A stretch of 45,357 bases of DNA from Betaproteobacteria bacterium (GTDB lineage: Bacteria; Pseudomonadota; Gammaproteobacteria; Burkholderiales; SG8-41): the NCBI GenBank assembly GCA_016199545.1, contig JACQGN010000334.1, forward strand, positions 1 through 45,357. The letters are read 5' to 3'. Every line of letters begins with the position of its first letter. Position 1 is the stretch's first letter. A program made the position numbers and the translations under genes. The notes below the pieces were generated by a model. That model did not search any database, was not told the origin of the DNA, and saw nothing but the letters and a program-made list of their open reading frames with translations. Positions 19,307 to 27,581 of the stretch are shown here, one piece after another.

Positions 19307-20269
19307 TCAGTTCACGAGAAAGCCGTGCTCGCGATAGATGCCCGCGATCCTGCCGCAAACGGGCTGAGCCAAGCGGCCGAGCCCACTTGCCTCTGAGTTT
19401 TCGATGACATGTTCTGCCTTGAGCATGCCGGGAATCGCGGTCGATACGCAGTCGAACGACAGGCAGAATCGTAGCGCGAACTGGGAAGGCGTTTCCCCGT
19501 TCTTCGAGTCGATCAGCGCGGTGAAGAGATGATGCGCACTCGCCCACCGTTCGAGCTGCCCCGGACTCCAGCGACGGCGGTGATCGGAGGGATCAAAGTC
19601 GGCGGTGGCGGAGTAGCGTCCGGTCAGGAAGCCGAATACGAGCGGTGTGCGCACGATTACCCCGACGTTGCGCCGTGAACAGAGATCGAACAGACCGTTT
19701 TCGACCGCACGCTGGTCCAGCAGATTGAAATTGACTTGCAAGCAATTGAAACCGAGGTCGCGCACTGCTTCAAACCCGTCGTCGGGAGCGCGCAGCGACA
19801 AACCGAAGGCGCGGATCCTGCCCGCCGCTTGCAGCCGCTTGAGCGTGCCTACGATACCGCTGTCCGATTTCAGTAATTCGAGCGGCGGGCTGTGTAGCTG
19901 GTAGAGGTCAACGTAGTCGGTCTGCAGGCGGCGTAGGCTGGCTTCGAGCGAGCGCTCGATGTGCGTCGCTGAAAAATCCTGGTCGCCCGCCGCATTGAGG
20001 AGGCCTACCTTGGTGGCGATCACCACGCTTGATCTGACCGGGCGAAGGGCTCTGCCCAGCACCTCCTCGCTGTGGCCGAATCCGTAGAAGTCCGAGGTAT
20101 CAAAGAAGTTGATCCCGAGCTCGACCGCCCGCAGCAGCGCGTTCCGGGATTCATCCTCGTCAGCCGGCCCGTAGGCGACCGCGCCCTTTGCGTTACCCCC
20201 GATTCCCCAGGCACCGAAACCGATCTCCGACACGCGGATGCCGGTGGCGCCGAGCTCCCGGTAGCGCAT
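19307..20269 (-). CDS. Aldo/keto reductase
   Basis: 'MRYRELGATGIRVSEIGFGAWGIGG', 'FFDTSDFYGFGHSEEVLGRAL', 'DYVDLYQLHSPP'. Confidence 0.93.
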   Translation of the reverse strand: MRYRELGATGIRVSEIGFGAWGIGGNAKGAVAYGPADEDESRNALLRAVELGINFFDTSDFYGFGHSEEVLGRALRPVRSSVVIATKVGLLNAAGDQDFSATHIERSLEASLRRLQTDYVDLYQLHSPPLELLKSDSGIVGTLKRLQAAGRIRAFGLSLRAPDDGFEAVRDLGFNCLQVNFNLLDQRAVENGLFDLCSRRNVGVIVRTPLVFGFLTGRYSATADFDPSDHRRRWSPGQLERWASAHHLFTALIDSKNGETPSQFALRFCLSFDCVSTAIPGMLKAEHVIENSEASGLGRLAQPVCGRIAGIYREHGFLVN

Positions 20270-20273
20270 TCTG

Positions 20274-22340
20274 TCAGTAATGGCCCGCGAGTTCGCGCTC
20301 CACGGTATCGTTGCCGTAGAGGTAGGCGCCCTTCTTGTTGCCGTACCAGATCACCTCCCGGTACCAGTCTTGCCATGAGTGGTAGACGATCCTGGTGCGG
20401 TCGATGCGGTTGACGTGCGCGCGCTCCTCGAGCTGGATCGTCTCGCCGACCAGCACCGAGCGGTAGAATTCCCAAAGGTTGTATGATGTTTCGAACTCGA
20501 GGTTCTCGGTTTGAAACGGAAGCTTGACGAGATTGCGGTTAAGCTCGACCGCTTCGTGAAGCAGCTTGGGCGGAAGCTGTAAGAACCGCGACTTGAGGAA
20601 CCCGGTAAGCAGGGTTTCCGCTTCGCGGTAGAAGCCGGCAAGCTTGTCCTCGACACACAGCTTGATGAGCATGTATTCGTCGGCCGGCCAGTAAATGTCG
20701 AGCCAGGTCGCCGAATGGCAGTACTCCGGCCCGCCGTCCTGGATGTCGCGCGCTTTTGCGATGAAGAAATGCTTGATCTCCGAGATGATCGGAAAGCGCT
20801 CCGCGCGCTCGTCGAGAAAGGCCTCGAACATCTCGCGGTACGACACGCCGCACGCTTCGTGCAAAACGATGAGCGGAATCTGCATGACCTTGTCGAAGTG
20901 CAGGAAGGCCGTCATCCAGCAGAACGTGCGCGTGCGCACCCAGTCCTCTCGCGGCATGGATGCGGTGGCGACCACCAGCTCCTGCATCTCTGATATTTCC
21001 TCCTGCGATTCCGCGAGCGAGCCGTGGATGTTGATGATTGCCGACTCGATGATTTCCATCCCGTATCTCTTCTGATATTCGGGATCGCCCATTTCGGCGT
21101 TGGGTAGGATGGAGAGGTTGTTGAACTGGATGCGGTTGTGCTGGCCGTTATCGATCACGTGCGAGACGCCGTCCGCGAAGGTCTCGTAGGTTTCCCCGGG
21201 AAGGCCGAGGATCAGGTCGGAGTAAGTTTCCACGCGGTCCCGCGTGAAGCGCCGTTGCAGCTCCTGATACGAATCGGTGGAGATGTTCTGACGCTTGATC
21301 GCCTTTAGCGTCTCTGGATCCATCGACTGCAGGGATATCGCTACACCCTTGTTGAGCCCGGCGTCCGACAGGAGTTTTTGCACCTTGTAGGCGCGCTCCG
21401 TGCCGTTCTTGGTATTCTGGACCGAGAGCGCCTTCGGGTAGCCGTGCTTGTGCTTGGTATCGGCCACGTATTGCGTGATGTCGTAGTCGCGGCTCAGCAT
21501 CCCGTAGTTGGCGTCGCAGCAGAAGATGAACTCGACTTTGTTCCGCGCGAACCAGTCCACCTCCTGCAGCAGGCGGTCCATGCCGAACTGGCTCACCTTG
21601 GCGGCGATCGCGGAGCCCCAGTCGCAGAAGGTGCAGGCGAACGGGCAGCCCCGGTTGGTTTCCCACAAGACCAGCCATTTCTCGTCTGGGTTGGCCTGCA
21701 TCAGCGGTTCGAACACCGTCCCGAGATAGGGCGAGGGGATGACCGCAATGTCCTTCAGCCGCTCGGCGCGCAGGTTGTGTACGAATGTTCCATCGCGACG
21801 CAGATAACTGATCGAGGGGACACCATCCCACGTGCGCGAGGGGAAGTTCTCCAGGATGCCGAGGAAGATCGGCTCGCCTTCCCCGTGTACCGCGAGATCA
21901 ATGAACGGATTCGCACGCAGGAACTGCTCCGCGCGATCGGGCACCTGCGGCCCGCCGAACACGATCAGCGTTTCAGGTTGAAGCTGCTTGACCTGGCGCG
22001 CGATCTCCAGGGAGATGCGGATGTTCCAGACATAGGTGCTGAACCCGATCACGCCTACGCCAAGCACTTGCTCGACGGCGCGTTTCAGGGGGATGCGGGA
22101 GTAGATCGGCAGCGGGAACGTGTAGCGCCCGGGGTGTTTCGCATACGCCTGCACGTAGGCCTGCAGCAGACCGGCGGCATACGGCAGGTAATTCTGCCCG
22201 GAAAAACTGTTGTTGATCTGGACCAGCCCGACCGTGAGCGGATCGCGGTTCTCGACCGGTACGGGGATCGTGCCCACTGCCTGCTGCCGGATGACGCCGT
22301 GTTCGGTGAGCCGGTGGTGGAGCTTCTGGATATTGCTCAT
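20274..22340 (-). CDS. B12-binding-type radical SAM protein (688 aa)
   Basis: N-terminal B12-binding-like domain ('VGVIGFSTYVWNIRISLEIARQVKQLQPETLIVFGGPQVP...LAVHGEGEPIF'), radical SAM CxxxCxxC 'NRGCPFACTFCDWG', long C-terminal domain. Confidence 0.92.
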   Translation of the reverse strand: MSNIQKLHHRLTEHGVIRQQAVGTIPVPVENRDPLTVGLVQINNSFSGQNYLPYAAGLLQAYVQAYAKHPGRYTFPLPIYSRIPLKRAVEQVLGVGVIGFSTYVWNIRISLEIARQVKQLQPETLIVFGGPQVPDRAEQFLRANPFIDLAVHGEGEPIFLGILENFPSRTWDGVPSISYLRRDGTFVHNLRAERLKDIAVIPSPYLGTVFEPLMQANPDEKWLVLWETNRGCPFACTFCDWGSAIAAKVSQFGMDRLLQEVDWFARNKVEFIFCCDANYGMLSRDYDITQYVADTKHKHGYPKALSVQNTKNGTERAYKVQKLLSDAGLNKGVAISLQSMDPETLKAIKRQNISTDSYQELQRRFTRDRVETYSDLILGLPGETYETFADGVSHVIDNGQHNRIQFNNLSILPNAEMGDPEYQKRYGMEIIESAIINIHGSLAESQEEISEMQELVVATASMPREDWVRTRTFCWMTAFLHFDKVMQIPLIVLHEACGVSYREMFEAFLDERAERFPIISEIKHFFIAKARDIQDGGPEYCHSATWLDIYWPADEYMLIKLCVEDKLAGFYREAETLLTGFLKSRFLQLPPKLLHEAVELNRNLVKLPFQTENLEFETSYNLWEFYRSVLVGETIQLEERAHVNRIDRTRIVYHSWQDWYREVIWYGNKKGAYLYGNDTVERELAGHY

Positions 22341-22435
22341 CAGGGGGTGTCTGCCGCCTCAAGTGTACATGCAAAACGATTCGGAATTTTGCTCCGATTC
22401 AGATGGTTACGCAACCCGGACCGGCTCGCGCCCGG

Positions 22436-23476
22436 TCAGCCACCATGGTCCTGGTGATAATAGACGATCTGCGAGCCGAGGAAGTCGAAATGCACCGGCA
22501 CATGAAGCAGCGACTGCAATGCGGCTTTGATCGCGGGTTGATGCTCGGGTGACGCGAAGAACATCATGAAGCCGCCGCCGCCTGCACCCAGCAACTTGCC
22601 GCCGAGGGCACCCGCTTTCATTCCGGCCTGGTAGATCGCGTCGATACCGGAGTTGGTGATCTGCGAGGACATGCCGCGCTTGATTTGCCACTGCTCGTGG
22701 AGCAACCGCCCGAAGTCCTCGATCCGGTCGCGGTTGTCGAGCAGCGCGGCCTCGGCCTGGTCCACGAGCTGCATCATTTGCCGCAGATCAGTCTTCTTGC
22801 TGGGGATGTTCTCGATCTGTGCCTTGGCGATTTCCGACGCGGTGCGCGCCTGGCCAGTGAAGAACAGCATGATGTGCTGCCGCAACCGTTCCATCTTCTC
22901 CGGTGGAAGAATGAGCGGCTTGACGAGGATTTCGTGCATGCCGCCGAAATCCACGCGATTAAAGCCGCCAAACGCCGCGCTGGTCTGGTCCTGTGAGCCG
23001 ACGCTCTCGTTGATCAGGTCCTGTTCGACGTGGATCGCATTTATGGCCAGCTGGCGCTTGCTTGGCATCTCGTGCTTGAGTGCGTACAGCGCATGAAGCA
23101 GGCCGACGGTGAACGTCGAGCTCGATCCAAGCCCGGATCGCGCCGGCACATCCGCGTGGTGCACGATATCCACGCCGCCATCGAGCTCCATGAACCTGAG
23201 GCAGGCGCGCACTGCGGGGTGCTGGATTTCCTCTATCGTCTGCGCCTCCTCGCGTTTGTAGTAGCGGATCAGATATTTGAACGCATGGAACGGAGGCAGG
23301 TAGCGACAGGTGATGTAGCAGTACTTGTTGATCGCGGCCGACAGCACGGCACCGCCGTGCTCGCGGTACCATGCGGGATAGTCGGTGCCGCCGCCGAAAA
23401 AAGACACCCTGAACGGTGTTCTGCTGATGATCACGGTTTCGTTCCAGGAGTTGCCAGGCCGCCAGTCGTTGCTCAA
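22436..23476 (-). CDS. GHMP family sugar-1-kinase, HddA-like
   Basis: 'IISRTPFRVSFFGGGTDYPAWYREHGGAVLSAAINKYCYI', 'ARSGLGSSSTFTVGLLHAL', 'GGKLLGAGGGGFMMFF'. Confidence 0.9.
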   Translation of the reverse strand: MSNDWRPGNSWNETVIISRTPFRVSFFGGGTDYPAWYREHGGAVLSAAINKYCYITCRYLPPFHAFKYLIRYYKREEAQTIEEIQHPAVRACLRFMELDGGVDIVHHADVPARSGLGSSSTFTVGLLHALYALKHEMPSKRQLAINAIHVEQDLINESVGSQDQTSAAFGGFNRVDFGGMHEILVKPLILPPEKMERLRQHIMLFFTGQARTASEIAKAQIENIPSKKTDLRQMMQLVDQAEAALLDNRDRIEDFGRLLHEQWQIKRGMSSQITNSGIDAIYQAGMKAGALGGKLLGAGGGGFMMFFASPEHQPAIKAALQSLLHVPVHFDFLGSQIVYYHQDHGG

Positions 23477-23988
23477 TCCACGAAATGACCGAGCTCGTCA
23501 CGCCGGGAAAGAATGGGGTGCTTTACCGGCCACCACATCTTGAATCGCGGATCGTTCCAGGTGTAGGTGAACTGGCCCTTGGGATTGTAGTAGGTGCTCT
23601 GCTTGTAGTGAAAGATCGCCTGGTCGCTCAGTACGACGTGCCCGTTGCCGTACTTGGGCGGCACCAGAACCTGCAGGCGGTTAACATCGGATAGCGTAAA
23701 CGCTTGCCACTTCCCGAATTCCTTCGATTGTTCGTCGCCATTTACGACCATCAGGTAGAACTTGCCGTAGAGACAGGAAATGAGCTTCCAGGTTTCCGCG
23801 TCCCCGTGAATGCCGCGCAGCACGTGGCGCGAAGACACCGAGATGTCGTCCTGTACGAACTTAACGGTAATCCCGTGCTCGTGATAGAGCTTCTCGTTGT
23901 AGGTCTCGACGTACTGCCCGCGGAAATCCTCGAACACTTCGAGGTTGATCAGCAGCACGCCATCAAGTTTGGTCTTGCTGACTTGCAT
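23473..23988 (-). CDS. dTDP-4-dehydrorhamnose 3,5-epimerase-like (RmlC-fold) sugar epimerase
   Basis: 'FEDFRGQYVETYNEKLYHE...VKFVQDDISVSSRHVLRGIHGDAETWKLISCLYGKFYLMVVN', 'LVPPKYGNGHVVLSD'. Confidence 0.85.
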   Translation of the reverse strand: MQVSKTKLDGVLLINLEVFEDFRGQYVETYNEKLYHEHGITVKFVQDDISVSSRHVLRGIHGDAETWKLISCLYGKFYLMVVNGDEQSKEFGKWQAFTLSDVNRLQVLVPPKYGNGHVVLSDQAIFHYKQSTYYNPKGQFTYTWNDPRFKMWWPVKHPILSRRDELGHFVD

Positions 23989-24049
23989 GAATTACCTGTG
24001 ATTCGTGCCCGCAGCGGTTTCGCCCCGGCTCACAAGAGTGAGCGAACAA

Positions 24050-24973
24050 TCAGGCGGGTTTCCATACCACGAACGAGTAGCCTTCGTGGTAAAGACTGCC
24101 GAAAAACATGCGCCTGACTTCGAGGATCCTGATTTTCCCCTCGGTTTCGAGCGCCTTGAGGCGCGGCAGGAAGCCTGAGAGATAGCCGCGTTTGCGATGA
24201 TACCTGAGCGCGAGATAATCGGCCAGATTACCCTCATCATAGAGGTCCTCGATGGGTTCCATGTTGATGCAGATCTGCGGCCGTTTCTCAAGCAGGAACT
24301 CAATAAAGGGGCCATGGCGCGGACCCACCTGTTCAAGCGCGCACAGGCTCATGACAGCGCTGTGTGGGTCGAGCCTGAGTTCACGGTCCGGATTGAAGAA
24401 ATCGAACCGGATTCCCGCGATGTCGAGATCGTGCTTCTCCCCGATAAGATTGACCATCTTGCACGCCGACTGCGACCAGTCCAGCCCATACAGCTTCAGG
24501 TTCGGAATCTGCTTTCCCAACGCCACCAGATTGAAGCCTGTTCCGCAGCCGAACTCATATGCCGAGCAAACATCCCGGAAGTATTTCTGGAAGTAGAAGG
24601 CGCGGCATACCTGGAAGAAAGCGAGCTCGAAAGAAGGGTTGCGCGGCAGAACGTAACGCTGGTCAAGCCGGGCGGGCTGGCCCGGCTTAATGAACTTCGG
24701 CACCAGCGCCTCGAGTTGGAACTCGGAAGCGACGAAGTTCTCCAGGTTCTCTCCCCAGCACCGCTCCCACACGCCCGCGCGCTGCTGGCCCACCTGGGTC
24801 GGCGCGTCAGAGTCGACGTGCTTGATGACGCCGAGAACGATCTCGTCGCGCCGTTGCGGCGAAGGCTCCTCGTACGTGAAGTCCACGTTCTCGATCAGCC
24901 CCCGGCACGTTTCGGGTAGTGCACCCGGCGCTACCCCGAGGGTCCGGGCGAAGTCCGTCTCGGAATGTTCCAT
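24050..24973 (-). CDS. SAM-dependent methyltransferase-like protein (class I)
   Basis: 'SAYEFGCGTGFNLVALGKQIPNLKLYGLDWSQSA' motif I; C-terminal 'HEGYSFVVWKP'. Confidence 0.75.
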   Translation of the reverse strand: MEHSETDFARTLGVAPGALPETCRGLIENVDFTYEEPSPQRRDEIVLGVIKHVDSDAPTQVGQQRAGVWERCWGENLENFVASEFQLEALVPKFIKPGQPARLDQRYVLPRNPSFELAFFQVCRAFYFQKYFRDVCSAYEFGCGTGFNLVALGKQIPNLKLYGLDWSQSACKMVNLIGEKHDLDIAGIRFDFFNPDRELRLDPHSAVMSLCALEQVGPRHGPFIEFLLEKRPQICINMEPIEDLYDEGNLADYLALRYHRKRGYLSGFLPRLKALETEGKIRILEVRRMFFGSLYHEGYSFVVWKPA

Positions 24974-24978
24974 GCCGG

Positions 24979-26022
24979 TCAGAACGGGCCTTTGAACTTG
25001 TTTTCGTAGCTGTAAAAGTCCTCGTGCGAGAGGTCAGTTTCCGAAAGCTTGAGCATCGCTTCAACGGCCCGGATGATGCTCACTGCATTGGGATAGAACT
25101 CGTTCTCGAGGGGCCGCGCGCAGGGGCAGGGCGTAGGCGCAAACCCGATGCGGCGGATCGGGGCCCGAAGCTGACCCATGCAGGCTTCGTAGACCGTCGC
25201 CGCCACTTCCGCGCTGAATCCGCAATGGGTCCAGTCATTGTCGGCGACGATGCAATGGCGGGTCCTTTGCACGGAGTCGATGATCGTCTGGCAGTCGAAC
25301 GGCGAAATCGAGCGGACGTCAACCACTTCCACGCCCACCCCGCGCTTTTTCAGGATTTCGGCCGCCTTGACCGCCTCGACATTCATCCACGAGGTTGCGA
25401 CCACTGTAATGTCGCTGCCCGGGTGTATCACCTTCGCGCCGTCGAGTCGTATCTCGTCGCTATGTTCGGGCACCTCGCCCACGACGTCGTAGAGCCAGCG
25501 GTGCTCGATGAAAATCACGGGATTGTCGTCGCGGATCGCCGCCACCAGCATGCCCTTGGCGTCCCGCGGCGTGGAAGGCATGACCACTTTCAGGCCGGGA
25601 ATATGGGCGAACCACGACTGCAGCGTCTTGCTGTGCTGGAATGACTGTCCCCAGCCGCGTCCAATGATGGCGCGGATCACCATCGGCACGGCGAACCTGC
25701 CGCCGGAGCCGTAACGCTGGGTGGCGATCATGTTGACCAGCTGGTTCAGGCCGAGGAGCAGGAAGTCCACCCGCATGTGCACGTGGATCGGCCGCATGCC
25801 GGCGATTGCCGCGCCGAGCCCGAATCCCGTCATGGCGTCTTCGGCGAGCGGCGTGCTGAAACAGCGATCCAGGCCGAATTCCTCGACCAGCCCCTTGGAA
25901 CTCATGAAGGTGCGTTTGTGATCGGCCACGTCGATGCCGTAGACGAAGACCCGCGGGTCGCGGCGCATTTCCTGCGCCATGGCTTCGTTCAGAGCCTCCC
26001 TGTAGGACATCAGCCGGCTCAT
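24979..26022 (-). CDS. TPP-dependent dehydrogenase/transketolase-like E1 component, beta subunit
   Basis: 'FSTPLAEDAMTGFGLGAAIAGMRPIHVHMRVDFLLLGLNQLVN', 'FQHSKTLQSWFAHIPGLKVVMPSTPRDAKGMLVAAIRDDNPVIFIEH'. Confidence 0.93.
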   Translation of the reverse strand: MSRLMSYREALNEAMAQEMRRDPRVFVYGIDVADHKRTFMSSKGLVEEFGLDRCFSTPLAEDAMTGFGLGAAIAGMRPIHVHMRVDFLLLGLNQLVNMIATQRYGSGGRFAVPMVIRAIIGRGWGQSFQHSKTLQSWFAHIPGLKVVMPSTPRDAKGMLVAAIRDDNPVIFIEHRWLYDVVGEVPEHSDEIRLDGAKVIHPGSDITVVATSWMNVEAVKAAEILKKRGVGVEVVDVRSISPFDCQTIIDSVQRTRHCIVADNDWTHCGFSAEVAATVYEACMGQLRAPIRRIGFAPTPCPCARPLENEFYPNAVSIIRAVEAMLKLSETDLSHEDFYSYENKFKGPF

Positions 26023-26978
26023 GCGAGAACATCCTCGTAGAGGGCTTGCGGCTGGCTGAACTGCGCCTCGTCCGCGCGCTTAATGCTGCCCTCGACCTGT
26101 TCGTCGATGGTCCGCTCGATTGCCGTAATTTCTCCTTCCGAAAACCATTTCCCGAGCTTTTTGCGCTGGAGCTCTACTGGGTCGGCCTTGCGCCATCTTT
26201 CAAACTCCGCCCGGTCGCGATAGCCGGAGTTGAAATCCTCGTTGGTGCCGACGTGCTCGAGGTAACGGTAATAGGCAAGACGAAGGAATGATGGCTGCTG
26301 ATATTTGTTCATCGCTCCGATCGCCTGCAGCGCGAGGTTGTAGACGGCTTCAGGGTCGGTGGTCTCTGACGAGAAAACGTTACAGTTGAATTGCCTGACG
26401 ATTTCGATGATGGATTTGTAACCGTGCCGCTGTTCGGCGGGAACGTGCACGGCGAGACCGTTGTCCTCGTACACGAACAGCACCGGCAGCTTCATGACGC
26501 ACGCCGAGTTGAGCGATTCCCAGAACACGCCTTCGTCCACCGCCCCGTCGCCGAAGAACACGGCGACGACCTTGCCGTTTTTCTGCATCTTGTTGGCATA
26601 GGCGGCGCCCACCGCCACGGGTATCGTCGTGCCCACGATCGCCGACGTGCAGATCAGGCCGTGATCGACGGCTGTCAGGTGCATCGAGCCGCCTTTGCCC
26701 TTGGCCACGCCGGTGGCCTTGCCGTACATCTCGGCAAAGAACGCATCGGTCTCGCTGGTTTTGGCGAGGTAGATGCCGTGGCTGCGGTAGGTGCCGAGGA
26801 TCTGGTCCTGCGGGCGTAGCGCCTGGCACACGCCCGCAGCGATCGCCTCCCCGCCCGTGGACATGTGCATCGGCGTTTTCATCTTGTCGCTGGCGTAGTC
26901 CGCGCGGATCGCGGCCTCCGCCCGCCGTATCAGGTAGGCCTTTTGGTAAAGGTACCGGTTGAGTTCTTTCTCTTTCAT
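26019..26978 (-). CDS. TPP-dependent dehydrogenase E1 component, alpha subunit
   Basis: TPP motif 'FFGDGAVDEGVFWESLNSACVMKLPVLFVYEDN', 'KGKGGSMHL'; ATG overlaps Nudix stop (ATGA). Confidence 0.93.
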   Translation of the reverse strand: MKEKELNRYLYQKAYLIRRAEAAIRADYASDKMKTPMHMSTGGEAIAAGVCQALRPQDQILGTYRSHGIYLAKTSETDAFFAEMYGKATGVAKGKGGSMHLTAVDHGLICTSAIVGTTIPVAVGAAYANKMQKNGKVVAVFFGDGAVDEGVFWESLNSACVMKLPVLFVYEDNGLAVHVPAEQRHGYKSIIEIVRQFNCNVFSSETTDPEAVYNLALQAIGAMNKYQQPSFLRLAYYRYLEHVGTNEDFNSGYRDRAEFERWRKADPVELQRKKLGKWFSEGEITAIERTIDEQVEGSIKRADEAQFSQPQALYEDVLA

Positions 26979-27580
26979 TTGGCTTTGGGCCTGCATTCAG
27001 GGAATCTGGACAACAGGTAGCTTGCGATTACCGCTACCGGCAATGCGACGTAAATACCGCCCTCGGTGATGAGCTCTACCACCTGGGTAAGCGGTACGCA
27101 GTGTACGCTCTCGACTTCACTGTCGTGCGGCTTGCGCCGCTCGAATTCCTGAAGCGAGAGGTCTACACGGAACACGTAAACCAGCTTCGGCACCCGGTTT
27201 GGCGATGTTGACATCGGTGCCATCGCCCTGAATCGTGCTTCAGGGATCGCGATGCCGGTCTCCTCGGCGAATTCACGCGCCGCGCCTGCAACCGGCAATT
27301 CGCCGTCTTCGATGGCGCCCGCCGGCAGCTCGAGCGTGGTGTCGCCGATGACGGGGCGCTTCGCCCGTATCATCACGATGCCGGCGTCTTCGACCACCGG
27401 CAGCACGATAACCTGGGACGAATGATATTCAGTGGTGTAGTATCCGCCGCGGTCGCGCACGGTAAACCACTCGTTTTCGTGCAGCGTGGTGACGGGTGTG
27501 AGCCCCGGACAGGCGATGGCGGTCAGCCGCGCGTCCCAGTCTCCATGCGGCGGATAGGAAACGGGATTGGCGAGCCTCAC
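26975..27580 (-). CDS. Nudix hydrolase
   Basis: Perfect Nudix box 'GAIEDGELPVAGAAREFAEETGI' (GX5EX7REUXEEXGU); GTG start 2 nt after upstream stop. Confidence 0.9.
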   Translation of the reverse strand: MRLANPVSYPPHGDWDARLTAIACPGLTPVTTLHENEWFTVRDRGGYYTTEYHSSQVIVLPVVEDAGIVMIRAKRPVIGDTTLELPAGAIEDGELPVAGAAREFAEETGIAIPEARFRAMAPMSTSPNRVPKLVYVFRVDLSLQEFERRKPHDSEVESVHCVPLTQVVELITEGGIYVALPVAVIASYLLSRFPECRPKAK

Positions 27581-27581
27581 T

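Noticed and set aside
21378-22457. 359-aa plus-strand ORF
   Set aside because: Antisense to the radical SAM gene; arginine/histidine-rich shadow ORF.
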